From NCBI RefSeq assembly GCF_030273315.1, contig NZ_CP127174.1:186001-250000 (forward strand): 64,000 bases of DNA. The letters are read 5' to 3'. The position numbers and the translations under genes are program-made. Below, piece after piece: positions 36,801-45,692 of this stretch; positions within the stretch are counted from its first letter, which is position 1; each line of letters opens with the position of its first letter. The notes under the pieces are model-generated. The model worked only from the letters and a program-made list of their open reading frames with translations, was not told the DNA's origin and did not search any database. The DNA comes from Natrialbaceae archaeon AArc-T1-2 (GTDB taxonomy: Archaea > Halobacteriota > Halobacteria > Halobacteriales > Natrialbaceae).

Positions 36801-37587
36801 GGAAACTCTCCGGTCATTGGACGGTGTTACGCTCCGCGAAGCAGCAGAAGAAACTGAACTCTCCCCATTAACCGTGGCTCAGCTTCGGTACGACTACGAC
36901 CTCTATACTGACGATGAGAAGACAATGACCGCAGGTCAAGTGGTTTCACTAATTGTGGGGTCGTTGTTTGGCCGTTGGGAATCTATTACCGATATTCACA
37001 CTCTCGATGACGAGATACTCGCTTTCGACCACTCGGCTACCTCAATCACAAACCGGTTCTCGAAGGCTCTCAACGAATTGTTTCAGGATCCAACGCAGGC
37101 AGAACGCACGCTTGAATCAGCTCTGGGAGATCAGCCGGTTAATTGGCTTCGTGAGAGCTTCTTCCAACACCATCATGTCGAAGAGTACAAGCCACGGGGT
37201 GAGCGGAGCCCAATCTACTGGCAACTCGAAAGTCCAAACGGTGGGTTCAGTTGCTTCGTATATTACCACGAGATAGACTCGAACACGCTCCCGAAGCTCC
37301 GTGGCCAATATCTCGATCCACGGATCGAAAAACTCGAAAACGAACTCGAAACCCTCAACGCTCAGACCAGTGGAGATAACCCGAATAAGGAGCTTCTGAA
37401 GAGGCAGGAAGAAGTTCAAAATGATCTTGATGACATTAAGGAATTCCGTGACACGATCGACGAAATGATCGACGATGGTGTTACGGTTGATGTCGAAAAG
37501 GGGATCTGGGAAAACATCAAGAAGTGGGATCAGTACGAGGTTTTAGAAACTGGACTTCCGAAATTGAAGTCGAGCTACTCCCGATAA
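33868..37587 (+). CDS. pglX: PglX, BREX adenine-specific DNA methyltransferase
   Basis: This 1239-residue N6-adenine methyltransferase marks host DNA in BREX. AdoMet-binding motif I is VLDPACGSGHMLFYAFDV (~residue 298) and catalytic motif IV is VVSNPPYLQS (~520). The N-terminal ~250 residues are helical and a long C-terminal target-recognition region follows, ending in coiled coil. Length and layout match PglX of type 1 BREX. Its start is preceded by a structured leader. The 3' half has lower GC and many AT-ending codons compared with the 5' half, suggesting exchange of the recognition part. Confidence 0.92.
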   Translation: MSTTHGQPGLSSDQRSTIRSTILSTRHTLEAELRRQLEKYGIYEDKQLPLENLTHLSVEEIETRRTLDAAIERELESTEGDLERSITNYVREATKTYLNRYVALKTIEVRGLIEETITERPEYGNRSYMHHTVAEIAGELTNAPDDGFGATLDLAYQEIGAEIRMIFEESEHTAIDLDPQVREEILDELDAIDNEAWESDEALGWVYQYFGEEEREEIDERVDEENYKIAGTDIATKTQLFTPRYIVEWMVDNSLGRLWLEMNRGRTSIADEDHCFYLAPLEESLIDRDPKPVEEITVLDPACGSGHMLFYAFDVLYQMYLEEGEVPEKYIPREILRNNLYGVDIDSGAAQIAALSLYLKAKDKSPDVEIPQLNIVSADAVLINGERKEEVLERTGSELEREILEQIWNSFGDIRELGSLVQVEDRIDEVLDEYREEFGATGQAQFTSGGGLTSQSTFVTGGEEESWDEIKFRLMQNVQDLASAALEHNDPIEEMFAAEVGKTVELLDVLIGQYDTVVSNPPYLQSKKMGETLKDYIRDHYVGKYDIYGAFIERCLSFSSEDGHVSMVTPENFMFLYYFRGLRKKLLNECYFIEAAHLSRYGFEQQKDAYTIPFVLRGSVPSEGEPSRFYRMTHEQEHYKNYERKIAGLREIAEALRSGEEHDDVYAFSQNRIDDIGRRPFLYWFGEETLDLFSEHPTLEDTAEVVVGLQTGDDETFVRKWWEIPKSELNKRYKRFQKSGTNSEYYDYAEDYVDWGNSGQDLRDAGANLRNEGFYFDEGVSFRAFGNYFVGRKQQEGSIFSHKSHAVFSDDISDELLLANLNSTLHRFIGNGLNPGLSFEVGDAKRFPVKTDYEYQSELVELVSTGIQERKELSQLTETSADFDGEKLTTLLESNSTDLQYAKEVSQARILTVHGISDTLLFDEYEISPETQEQMYANLPKNASTYPVDRNIHVDYAEFLNEYLEVTDLNDERIDSAVETLRSLDGVTLREAAEETELSPLTVAQLRYDYDLYTDDEKTMTAGQVVSLIVGSLFGRWESITDIHTLDDEILAFDHSATSITNRFSKALNELFQDPTQAERTLESALGDQPVNWLRESFFQHHHVEEYKPRGERSPIYWQLESPNGGFSCFVYYHEIDSNTLPKLRGQYLDPRIEKLENELETLNAQTSGDNPNKELLKRQEEVQNDLDDIKEFRDTIDEMIDDGVTVDVEKGIWENIKKWDQYEVLETGLPKLKSSYSR

Positions 37588-37656
37588 CACCCTCTGTTAC
37601 CGTCGCTAGCGGCAAAGCTTTATTTGGACTTCTTGAGTTTCTCGATTCATAATCAT

Positions 37657-37848
37657 ATGGTGGAACCTGGTGCCAGCTCTGACGAAATTCGAGAAGAGAT
37701 ATTCACCTCGTTCACCTCAAAGATTGAACAGAGCGAGATTGACGACGAAATCGCTGAAACAGTACTCGCTGAAGTTTTGGCTGATGACCCACCACACGAC
37801 TTTTCGGATGAGCTAATAGCACAGGTCGGTGAAGACGATGAAGCTTGA
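37657..37848 (+). CDS. Small acidic protein coupled to the SMC-like ATPase
   Basis: The Met at 37657 gives a 63-residue acidic helical protein (MVEPGASSDEIREEIF...); the frame is open further upstream to 37624. Its stop lies 11 bases inside the next gene, so translation is coupled. I do not recognise the family. Its size and coupling suggest a partner or regulator of the ATPase that follows. Confidence 0.6.
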   Translation: MVEPGASSDEIREEIFTSFTSKIEQSEIDDEIAETVLAEVLADDPPHDFSDELIAQVGEDDEA

Positions 37849-40330
37849 GAAGCTTACTATCGAGAATTTTCGAGGGGTGAGGGGAACGTACACATTCGAG
37901 CCAGAAGCGAGTAATGCGATTATCGTCGGACCCAACGGGTCCGGAAAAAGTTCGATTTTAGAGGCGATCAACTACCTGCTTACTAATCAAATTCGCCAAT
38001 TGGATCGGGACGGGATGAAGAGCGTCAAGAAGCAGGATGTTATCCCGAATATCGATGCAGATGGTGATTGTGTTGTTACGGGAGTCTTCAAAGACGCCGA
38101 GAATGATACCCAAGTGTCTGTAAAACGGTCTACCGATTCGACTAATCTCGAACCGCAAAAAGAAGATCTTCCTCAATCTCTCCAAAGAACGATCGATACC
38201 GCGCACCAGGGGCAGCACATCCTCACACGGGATGACCTTCTTGACCTCATTATCGCCCAACCCAGCTCTCGGAGAGAGGTACTAAGCGAACTACTTGATC
38301 TTCCGGATATTGACGAACGACGCTTAGCATTGCAACGGACTCGAAAGTCGCTGGAAGGCCAGAAAGAAAAGGCGAAAGCAACCCGTCAAACATCGTACGA
38401 GCGCTTGCAAGAGCTTACGGAATCGAACGCGTCTGATTCTGCCGAGCTCCGGGCAGACACGATTGAGACGATCAATGATCTCAGAAGTTCGTTTGGTGGT
38501 GAGGCTGTGGAAGAGGTTGATCCTGAAACGGTTCGAGAAGGTATTGAATCACCGGCGGAAGCAGTATCTACACAAGCTCTTCAACGGGAACGACCACGGG
38601 CTGAATTAGAGCAGTTCTCTGGTTGGTTAGATGACTTCAATACGGATCTCCCTGATCAAATTGACCAATTGGAAGCGTCACTCAGAGAGTACCAGGAAAA
38701 AGAGGCTGCTGATATTTCTGCGTCGAAACTCGAATTGCTGGAACAGGGGGAAGAAATAATCACCCAAGAGACGGATGTGTGTCCGCTTTGTGAACAGGAC
38801 TGGCGAAGCGACCACTCTTTGCTAAAAGATGTACGCCAACGGCGTGAACAACTCCATGAACTCAAGACCCTCGTAGAGAATATCAATCGGCGAGGGGACG
38901 AGATCAGGAAGCACTTTGAGAAGGGATCGGATTACTTAGAATATCTGATAAAGGAGTTGGGAAAAGACGAATATCCGGAAGTAGAACAGCTGGTGAGATT
39001 TTCCGATGACCTACGAAAATTATCAGATGAATTTTCCGGGAGCTTACTTGATGATGTCGACCACGTCCTGCGTAACCTTCCTGCTGTCGAGTCGGACAGA
39101 ACAGGCGTTGTAATTGAGCTTGAAGGGGTTCTCAACGCAACTGATTCATTGGAATCACAAGCTGAAAACCTCGATGATCTTAGCGATACTGAACGTCGCT
39201 ATGAGCGTCTCAAATCAATTGCTGACCAATGGACGGAATTTCAAAGACTGGATGCGGAAGTTGAGCAACTATCCTCTCTAGTATCTGATGCAGAGGCCGC
39301 TGAGACAGCGTTTATCGCTGCTCGAAGTGAGGTTATCGGTGAAATTTATGACGACATCACCGATCGAGTTGAGACGTACTATAACTCAATCCACTCCGAC
39401 GAATCAGATACTTCAACTTCAATCGTCGTCACGGAAACTGGTGCGGACTTGCAAAAGGAGTTCTATGATGCCGGTGAATATCCGCCACATTCCGTATTTA
39501 GTGAAGGGCACTTGGACTCTTTGGGGCTTTGCCTTCATCTCGCCCTTGCAGACTACCTTCAGCAGGACGAAAAGTCACTTCTTCTTCTTGATGACGTGGT
39601 TATGTCTGTGGACCAAAATCACCGACTCGAAATTGCGCGAATGATTGCAAAGGAGTTCGCAGAGGACTATCAGGTGATTATTACAACCCATGATGAGCTA
39701 TGGGCCGAGCAATTGTCCAGCCAGGGGGCCTTACATGGGGGACCCCAGATACGGTTACGAGAATGGTCTTTCGATGGTGGTGTAAAAGAGAGCCGCAGCT
39801 ACATCGATGTCTACGAACAATGGGAGACTGTTGAGGAAGCGATGGACGCGGATGAAATGGAACGGGCCGCCCATGAACTTCGATATGCTACAGAGCGTAT
39901 GCTCCAGCAGTGTGCAGTATCGTTAGGGGGGAAAGTGGAATACGACCCCCGACTCAGACACACGCTTAGTGATTTCAAGGACTCAGTTTGCAGTCGATTG
40001 GACACTCTGACTGGTAGGGCTAAAGATAATCTTGATCCGGACGATGAGATGTTCTCAAAGGCGAACGAATTGGATAATGCCTATGGGTCGATTCTCCATG
40101 ACGTGGGGAATCAATTGAATAAGGTAAACCGTCGCGTTCACTGGACTCCAGGGCGGTGGTTGACATTGAGTCCGGCGGAATTCGAGGAAGTCTATGAGGC
40201 ACACAGGAAGGCTTACGAACTCCTGTACTGCGATGAATGCGGTTCGTGTATTCGCTATGAAAAATTCGGCAGAAACTACCATGAGCTTCGGTGTAACTGC
40301 CGAGACCACTATGATATTCGATGGAGTTAG
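37838..40330 (+). CDS. SMC/Rad50-like ATPase with zinc-hook motif
   Basis: Using the ATG at 37838, this is an 830-residue ABC-type ATPase. It has Walker A VGPNGSGKSSILEAIN (~residue 34), a Q-loop, coiled coils around a CPLCEQDW zinc-hook-like motif (~313), Walker B LLLLDDVVMSVDQNH (~582) and a His switch TTHDELW. A further C-terminal domain ends with CDECGSC and CNC Cys pairs (zinc finger, ~800-820). It is not one of the standard BREX proteins, yet it lies between pglX and pglZ on the same strand, with a tiny coupled gene before it. DNA-end or loop sensing is plausible by analogy with Rad50/RecF-like defence ATPases. Confidence 0.85.
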   Translation: MKLEKLTIENFRGVRGTYTFEPEASNAIIVGPNGSGKSSILEAINYLLTNQIRQLDRDGMKSVKKQDVIPNIDADGDCVVTGVFKDAENDTQVSVKRSTDSTNLEPQKEDLPQSLQRTIDTAHQGQHILTRDDLLDLIIAQPSSRREVLSELLDLPDIDERRLALQRTRKSLEGQKEKAKATRQTSYERLQELTESNASDSAELRADTIETINDLRSSFGGEAVEEVDPETVREGIESPAEAVSTQALQRERPRAELEQFSGWLDDFNTDLPDQIDQLEASLREYQEKEAADISASKLELLEQGEEIITQETDVCPLCEQDWRSDHSLLKDVRQRREQLHELKTLVENINRRGDEIRKHFEKGSDYLEYLIKELGKDEYPEVEQLVRFSDDLRKLSDEFSGSLLDDVDHVLRNLPAVESDRTGVVIELEGVLNATDSLESQAENLDDLSDTERRYERLKSIADQWTEFQRLDAEVEQLSSLVSDAEAAETAFIAARSEVIGEIYDDITDRVETYYNSIHSDESDTSTSIVVTETGADLQKEFYDAGEYPPHSVFSEGHLDSLGLCLHLALADYLQQDEKSLLLLDDVVMSVDQNHRLEIARMIAKEFAEDYQVIITTHDELWAEQLSSQGALHGGPQIRLREWSFDGGVKESRSYIDVYEQWETVEEAMDADEMERAAHELRYATERMLQQCAVSLGGKVEYDPRLRHTLSDFKDSVCSRLDTLTGRAKDNLDPDDEMFSKANELDNAYGSILHDVGNQLNKVNRRVHWTPGRWLTLSPAEFEEVYEAHRKAYELLYCDECGSCIRYEKFGRNYHELRCNCRDHYDIRWS

Positions 40331-40412
40331 CTTGCTGTGAAAGATCGCTGAGTCTGTCCGCCGAAGTCAAAAACCCGAAAGTAAAAGCGGTCCCTATTTA
40401 TTATACAACTTA

Positions 40413-42839
40413 ATGGGAGATCTCGCGGATAGCATTATAACAGAACTTCGCCAAAAGTTCGACCGACATCCTGTATGGGTGTGGTACGATGCCCAGGAGA
40501 AGTACAGGGGTGTCCTCGACGAGGTCGAAGCCGCACTCGACGATGTAACGTTCGCCCGCTACGACGGCAGTTATTTCGAGCTGAAGCTCCGACTCCGTGA
40601 CGAAGATCCGAACTACGAGAAGAACTGGCTGTTCTACATCCCCGAGTCACGAAACGACGCAGAGTGGTTCCGAGATGTCCACGCGCTTGGCCGACAGTAC
40701 CGCGTTGGCCAGGACATCGACGACACGCCCGTAACGCAGTTCCTCGTTGAACACGACGAGGAGATCCCCGACGCGTACGAGGACTGGGGGCAGAACCGCG
40801 AGATGCAGCGCAAGGCATTCTTCTGTGTTCTTTTCGATACCGCAGGGCCAGCGACTGACGAATGGATTCGAGCATATCTCGCCGACCCTGAAGCGTATCG
40901 TGAGACGATCGAGGATAACGCGATGGCCGACGCCTGGGATGCACAACTCCGCCACGAGTACGGCATCGACGCCGGATTGGATCCAAAGGAGCTGGCAATC
41001 CAGCTTCTCTTCGGTGAGGTGACGAGTCGGTCCCCGACGGCACAGTACGATAATCTCGCTGCGGACGACGCCCAGGCTGCGGCGGAGTTTTGTGACGATT
41101 GGCAGCAGTACGCCCCAGCTGAGTTCACGCGCTATTCACGGGAGATCGAATCGGACTACGATCTCACAGAGGCTGTGATCGATTCCGATCAAACGCGATG
41201 GGACTCCACTGCGTTCAAGGGGATAGACACGGGCCTCATCCGGCTTGTAATGGATAGGCTCGCTGAGGAAACGTATGCCGATCTTCCGGAAATCGCGGCG
41301 GAACTCAATCGGACAGTCACGAAACGTCGGGACAGTTTCTGGAGCACCGAGGACCTCGTTGATTGGTCGGTGCCTGCTCTGGCGGTCGAAACGCTCCGCC
41401 AGATTGGCACCGTCGATGTCGACGGAGCAAAGGCGCTGGATTCGACGGAACTCGCAGAGCAGTACACGCGCAATGACGGCTGGTGGCAGGTTGACGCGGC
41501 CTATCGGCGCTACATCAACGCGACACAGGCGGCCACATACCCATATCCGAAGGAAGCCACGGTGAAGCGGCAGGTCACCAACCACTACATGGCCTTCCTT
41601 CAGGGTGTCAACCGACCGCTTGCTGAGGTTTTGAGCGACGGTCCAACACTCGGAACACCACAAACGTCGTTCTACGAGGAATTCGTTGACCTAGAGGACG
41701 GAACGGCGATCATCATCTGTGACGGGCTTCGCTATGAACTCGCCGAGACCATCCGCCAAAACCTTGGACGACGAACTGACTTCGAACAAGATCTCAGTGC
41801 AGTTAGCGCTGCACTGCCCTCGATCACCGAGGTCGGCATGGCCGCACACCTTCCAGGAGAACTCGGACTCTCGCTCACCGACGACGAACTCGTCGTCACG
41901 AGTGGCGGTGAGCAAATGGTTGGAAAAGCCGACCGTGTCGAACGACTCAGCGCAGCCGGATTCGAGGTCGTCGATATGGACGAGGTGGGCAACATCTCGT
42001 TGGAAGAACTGACCGAATCCGATCCCGTCCCGCGTGTCGTCTACTCCGGCACGATAGACAAACTCGGTGAAAGCCTCGATGATGACGCCGCATTCAGCCA
42101 AGTCTCGTCTCACGTAGACGATGTCGAACGAACGGTCCAACGTCTGAAGCAGGCAGGTTACACCCGCTTCGTAATCACCAGCGATCACGGGTTCCTGTAC
42201 ACAGATCGCCTGAGCGACGATCACAAGGTCGAATCCCCCGACTTCGCACCAATCGTCAAGCGTCGGTTCGCTGCTGCTGACAGCGAGGCCCCAATCGTTG
42301 ACACGGGCGAATTCATCGAGATCGACCACGGTGCGCTGTCCGAGCTCGGCATCGATGGTTCCGGCATCAAGTTGCTGTTCCCTCGGAGCGTCGCGTGTTT
42401 CAAAGCACAGGGCGGGAATATGCGATATTTCCACGGTGGGATTTCGCTTCAAGAGCTGCTCGTCCCCTGTCTCACCGTGACCACAGAGGAGATCGAAGAG
42501 AGTGCATCGATCAGCTACGATGTCTCGATACCCGACCCGATTACGAACTCGATACTTACCGTCGACATCAAGGCCAAGAGCGGCCAGGTCGCTTTCGACC
42601 CTGCACCGATACTAGAGGTTCGCGCAAGTATTGATGATGAACCAGTTGCGGATGCTGTCACGATGGAGATTTCCCCTGGAGACAACAGCACTCGTGTTCG
42701 ACTCAAGCAGGGGGCCATCTCGGGTGAAGACACGGTTCAATTCGAGGTCATCGATACGGATACCAGAGAAACGATCACGAGGCAGACTGTTGGGCTCGAT
42801 TTACTCTTTGGTGACGACGATATGGGATTCGACGTGTGA
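40413..42839 (+). CDS. pglZ: PglZ, alkaline-phosphatase-fold BREX protein
   Basis: This 808-residue protein has the PglZ core of the alkaline phosphatase superfamily: AIIICDGLRYELAETI (~residue 434, metal-binding Asp), ITEVGMAAHLPGE (nucleophile region) and FVITSDHGFLYTDR (~587, Asp-His metal site). The N-terminal half is helical and the C-terminus is a beta-rich domain. PglZ is the defining gene of BREX; nuclease or phosphodiesterase activity has been reported for relatives. It stands 80 bp after the SMC-like gene and is probably in the same transcript. Confidence 0.92.
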   Translation: MGDLADSIITELRQKFDRHPVWVWYDAQEKYRGVLDEVEAALDDVTFARYDGSYFELKLRLRDEDPNYEKNWLFYIPESRNDAEWFRDVHALGRQYRVGQDIDDTPVTQFLVEHDEEIPDAYEDWGQNREMQRKAFFCVLFDTAGPATDEWIRAYLADPEAYRETIEDNAMADAWDAQLRHEYGIDAGLDPKELAIQLLFGEVTSRSPTAQYDNLAADDAQAAAEFCDDWQQYAPAEFTRYSREIESDYDLTEAVIDSDQTRWDSTAFKGIDTGLIRLVMDRLAEETYADLPEIAAELNRTVTKRRDSFWSTEDLVDWSVPALAVETLRQIGTVDVDGAKALDSTELAEQYTRNDGWWQVDAAYRRYINATQAATYPYPKEATVKRQVTNHYMAFLQGVNRPLAEVLSDGPTLGTPQTSFYEEFVDLEDGTAIIICDGLRYELAETIRQNLGRRTDFEQDLSAVSAALPSITEVGMAAHLPGELGLSLTDDELVVTSGGEQMVGKADRVERLSAAGFEVVDMDEVGNISLEELTESDPVPRVVYSGTIDKLGESLDDDAAFSQVSSHVDDVERTVQRLKQAGYTRFVITSDHGFLYTDRLSDDHKVESPDFAPIVKRRFAAADSEAPIVDTGEFIEIDHGALSELGIDGSGIKLLFPRSVACFKAQGGNMRYFHGGISLQELLVPCLTVTTEEIEESASISYDVSIPDPITNSILTVDIKAKSGQVAFDPAPILEVRASIDDEPVADAVTMEISPGDNSTRVRLKQGAISGEDTVQFEVIDTDTRETITRQTVGLDLLFGDDDMGFDV

Positions 42840-43019
42840 GTGATTCGAATATAGTACTCTGTTGAACTCAAATTCTGAGATAGATTGGCGAGGTTACGGT
42901 GAATGCAGGACTCATCGATCGATTATCCGATCGTACTCCTTGAAGATCTCTCGTGGATGCGTGCTACAATCCCGTAGATACACCGAACATTCATCTCACA
43001 AGAATTTGTACCCTGGCGT

Positions 43020-43976
43020 ATGTCACTGGAAAACCGTTCTTATACAACTTCAATTCAGGAACGAGATATTGATTTATTATTTATTCAACTGGTCGAAACG
43101 TCATCAGAATTCTGTCGCTGGTTCTGCCAGCAACTCTTCGAGGACTCGGACATTGAGGAACTGTTGTCAGTGAGCAAGTCTGTCGATACAGGAAATGGTG
43201 AATCAGATATTGAGATCGGGATTGAAACCGTGGCAGGTGACAGAGTGCTTCTCCTTGTCGAAAACAAGATTGACGCATCGCTACAGGATAGGCAGGCAGA
43301 ACGCTACCAAGAGCGAGGGGTTCGGTACGTCGAAAAGGACATTTGTGACACGTTCTCCGTGGGACTGATAGCCCCCGCCGACTATGTCAATGAGAACGAT
43401 CGGGAAGCGTTCGGTAACATAATTACTTACGAGTCGATCATCACGTGTCTCGACGGCTTATCTCACGATGCCACGCCATTCGTATCGACGTTGCTTGAAC
43501 AGGCAATCGAGAAACATGCTGGTAGCCACGATGGCCACTCCCCGGTTACGAAGAAAATTCGACAACAAGTACAGGAACGGTCCGATGAATTCCCAGACCT
43601 CGTAGCCTACGAAACGAGCAACAATCTCGTAAGGTTCCGATCGACGCACCCTGAACATCCCAAGTCAGTGCGGTATGTCGTTTGGGTCATCGGATCTAGT
43701 GGTGGTCGAGAAGCGATGGTTCGACTTAGCATTGCGAATAACAACCCGGATTTAGAGATCAAAGCGATTCAGGAATACGTAACTGAGGAGTTCGGATCAC
43801 TGGATGGATTCGAGATTAGAGACCACGTCACAATGGATACCGTCCGAACCTACGTCACGACTGGCCGTGATGCTTCACCGACGAACGACGATTATATCGA
43901 AGATATTGTCTCTACCTTGCAACGACTTGTTTCCTTCTCGCACCCACGGTTTGTCGAATCGGGACAGTTTCGTTAG
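43020..43976 (+). CDS. PD-(D/E)XK nuclease-fold protein in the BREX locus
   Basis: This 318-residue protein carries a PD-(D/E)XK core in its first ~110 residues: ESDIEIGIETVAGDRVLLLVENKIDASLQDRQAERY supplies the Asp, E-x-K and the following Gln/Arg helix. The rest has a small beta-rich domain (RFRSTHPEHPKSVRYVVWV). It is of the PDDEXK-superfamily type often found as BREX or restriction cargo. It sits 180 bp downstream of pglZ and upstream of a TIR gene, separating brxL from the core, so this is an insertion hot spot for accessory effectors. Confidence 0.78.
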   Translation: MSLENRSYTTSIQERDIDLLFIQLVETSSEFCRWFCQQLFEDSDIEELLSVSKSVDTGNGESDIEIGIETVAGDRVLLLVENKIDASLQDRQAERYQERGVRYVEKDICDTFSVGLIAPADYVNENDREAFGNIITYESIITCLDGLSHDATPFVSTLLEQAIEKHAGSHDGHSPVTKKIRQQVQERSDEFPDLVAYETSNNLVRFRSTHPEHPKSVRYVVWVIGSSGGREAMVRLSIANNNPDLEIKAIQEYVTEEFGSLDGFEIRDHVTMDTVRTYVTTGRDASPTNDDYIEDIVSTLQRLVSFSHPRFVESGQFR

Positions 43977-44250
43977 TGAATTGTTCATTTGATATGGATT
44001 ACTGAGAAGTTTATTGTTTTGCGTGAATCCTCTCCAATGGTTTGCAGATACAGCATGCAAGATCCATGGCGCATATCTGGCAAAATACAGTTTGATCATT
44101 GGATTTATCAATAATACGAGAGCGAATACCAGTTATAATTGGAACAGGACTATCGGCACAATAGCTTATTATCAGAAGTCGGTTATTGAGATGCATCTAT
44201 CAAAGGTGATTGAGGCGTAATTTGATTACTGGAAAGCGTTAACACCCGAT

Positions 44251-45450
44251 ATGGGATTTAAACAGTTTATTAATAGATCAGATGCAAACACACCTGAAGA
44301 AATTGTCGGGCTTACTGTTTATTATCTAATGATGTACGGGGGGGAAGACACGGTACAATCAAGTATCGCTCATGATATACTAGATTTGTTTGATTTCCCC
44401 ATTAGTGAAACTGCTATTGCATTGAACATGAAGAAAATAAAAGAAGATGGAGATTTAAGATACTTTGAGCGATCAAATGCCCCATCTGGATACATACTCA
44501 CACAAGGTGGGATGGAACGTTTCGAAAATTTAGCACCCGCTGTCAAATCTACTGAAGAGGGATTTAAGATTTCAACAGATAATAAAATAACCCAAAGACG
44601 AGCAAGCGATAGTAACTGGGACATGTTCATCTCACACGCGAGTGAGGACAAAGACGATTTTGTTAAACCTTTAGCAAATACGCTTGAAGAAAGGGGATCA
44701 AAGATCTGGTATGATGATTTTCAGTTATCTATTGGGGATAGTATCCCAGAGGAGATCGACAAGGGTCTCTCAAAATCAGATTACGGTGTTGTTGTCCTAT
44801 CGGATGCTTTCTTCCAAAAGGATTGGCCTCAAGAAGAGCTTCATAGTTTAATTCACAAAAATGTCGACTCAAAAAGAAATATAATCCTTCCAGTATGGTA
44901 CGATATTGGGAGTGAGCAAGTCGCCAATAACAGTCCATTATTAGCATCTCGAATGGCGATTCGTGCTGATAGTTCCTCTATAGATGAGGTGGCTGATCAA
45001 CTTTTAGAAGAAATCCAATCAGTTGAGAGTTCTGGTGTAGATCAGAATAAATTCGATCCGCGAACAAGAGACTATCTCGCTGATTTAATTTCCAAAACTT
45101 GGACAGGAGATGACTTATCCAGATTCTTCGAAAGGCAAGATATTGATATTGACTGGGATGCTGCCAAAGAAGGAACGATACGTGAACATATTGCAACATT
45201 TCCAGTAGAAGCAGAAGAAAAAGGATTAGATTTGGAACGTGCCCGAAAAACCGCCGTACGGGATGTATTAGAGGAAGTAAACCGCAATGAAAACCGTTCT
45301 TTAGAGGATATTATCACGGAGTTTGCCCATCCCCAATCTTATATCGGTAATCAGGATAAGCATTCTCAGGTTGTCTCCGAATTAAATTCAGCACTTGAAT
45401 ACGAGGGTTTGAAAGTTAATTCTAATGGAGAATTATTTGACTTGGAATAA
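44251..45450 (+). CDS. TIR-domain defence protein
   Basis: This 399-residue protein starts with a winged-helix-like segment (residues ~15-95, ALNMKKIKEDGDLRYF). The TIR domain (~125-255) includes WDMFISHASEDKDDFVKPLA, IWYDDFQLSIGDSIPEEIDKGL and the WPQEELHSL segment holding the expected catalytic Glu of NAD-cleaving TIRs. The C-terminal ~110 residues form a helical module that I do not recognise. TIR effectors usually deplete NAD or make a signal on infection. The gene and its flanks (43.98-45.55 kb) are markedly AT-rich compared with the neighbouring BREX genes, with many AAA and ATA codons, so it was probably acquired from another source. Confidence 0.88.
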   Translation: MGFKQFINRSDANTPEEIVGLTVYYLMMYGGEDTVQSSIAHDILDLFDFPISETAIALNMKKIKEDGDLRYFERSNAPSGYILTQGGMERFENLAPAVKSTEEGFKISTDNKITQRRASDSNWDMFISHASEDKDDFVKPLANTLEERGSKIWYDDFQLSIGDSIPEEIDKGLSKSDYGVVVLSDAFFQKDWPQEELHSLIHKNVDSKRNIILPVWYDIGSEQVANNSPLLASRMAIRADSSSIDEVADQLLEEIQSVESSGVDQNKFDPRTRDYLADLISKTWTGDDLSRFFERQDIDIDWDAAKEGTIREHIATFPVEAEEKGLDLERARKTAVRDVLEEVNRNENRSLEDIITEFAHPQSYIGNQDKHSQVVSELNSALEYEGLKVNSNGELFDLE

Positions 45451-45692
45451 TTTAAAGAGAAAATTGCAAAACAAGAAAAAGACTAGTTGAACCCTTGAAA
45501 GCTATTAGATTTTTTAGATAAAACTGAACTAATATTAAATGAAGATGTATTGATTGCTCTGAGTTTCACACGTCGGTTTCTATTCAGCTATCTTCTGCCG
45601 CTCTAAAACGTCTGAGGATCTATGCTAATCCCAGTGAGTTCTCGCTCCTGTGACCGACACCAATATGGCACCGGCTACATTCTCATTATATA

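Noticed and set aside
41691-42452. 253-codon antisense ORF within pglZ
   Set aside because: It is opposite the conserved PglZ catalytic core and is explained by codon bias of that gene.
44014-44220. 68-codon ORF before the TIR gene
   Set aside because: AT-rich spacer without family features or promoter spacing; not supported as a gene.
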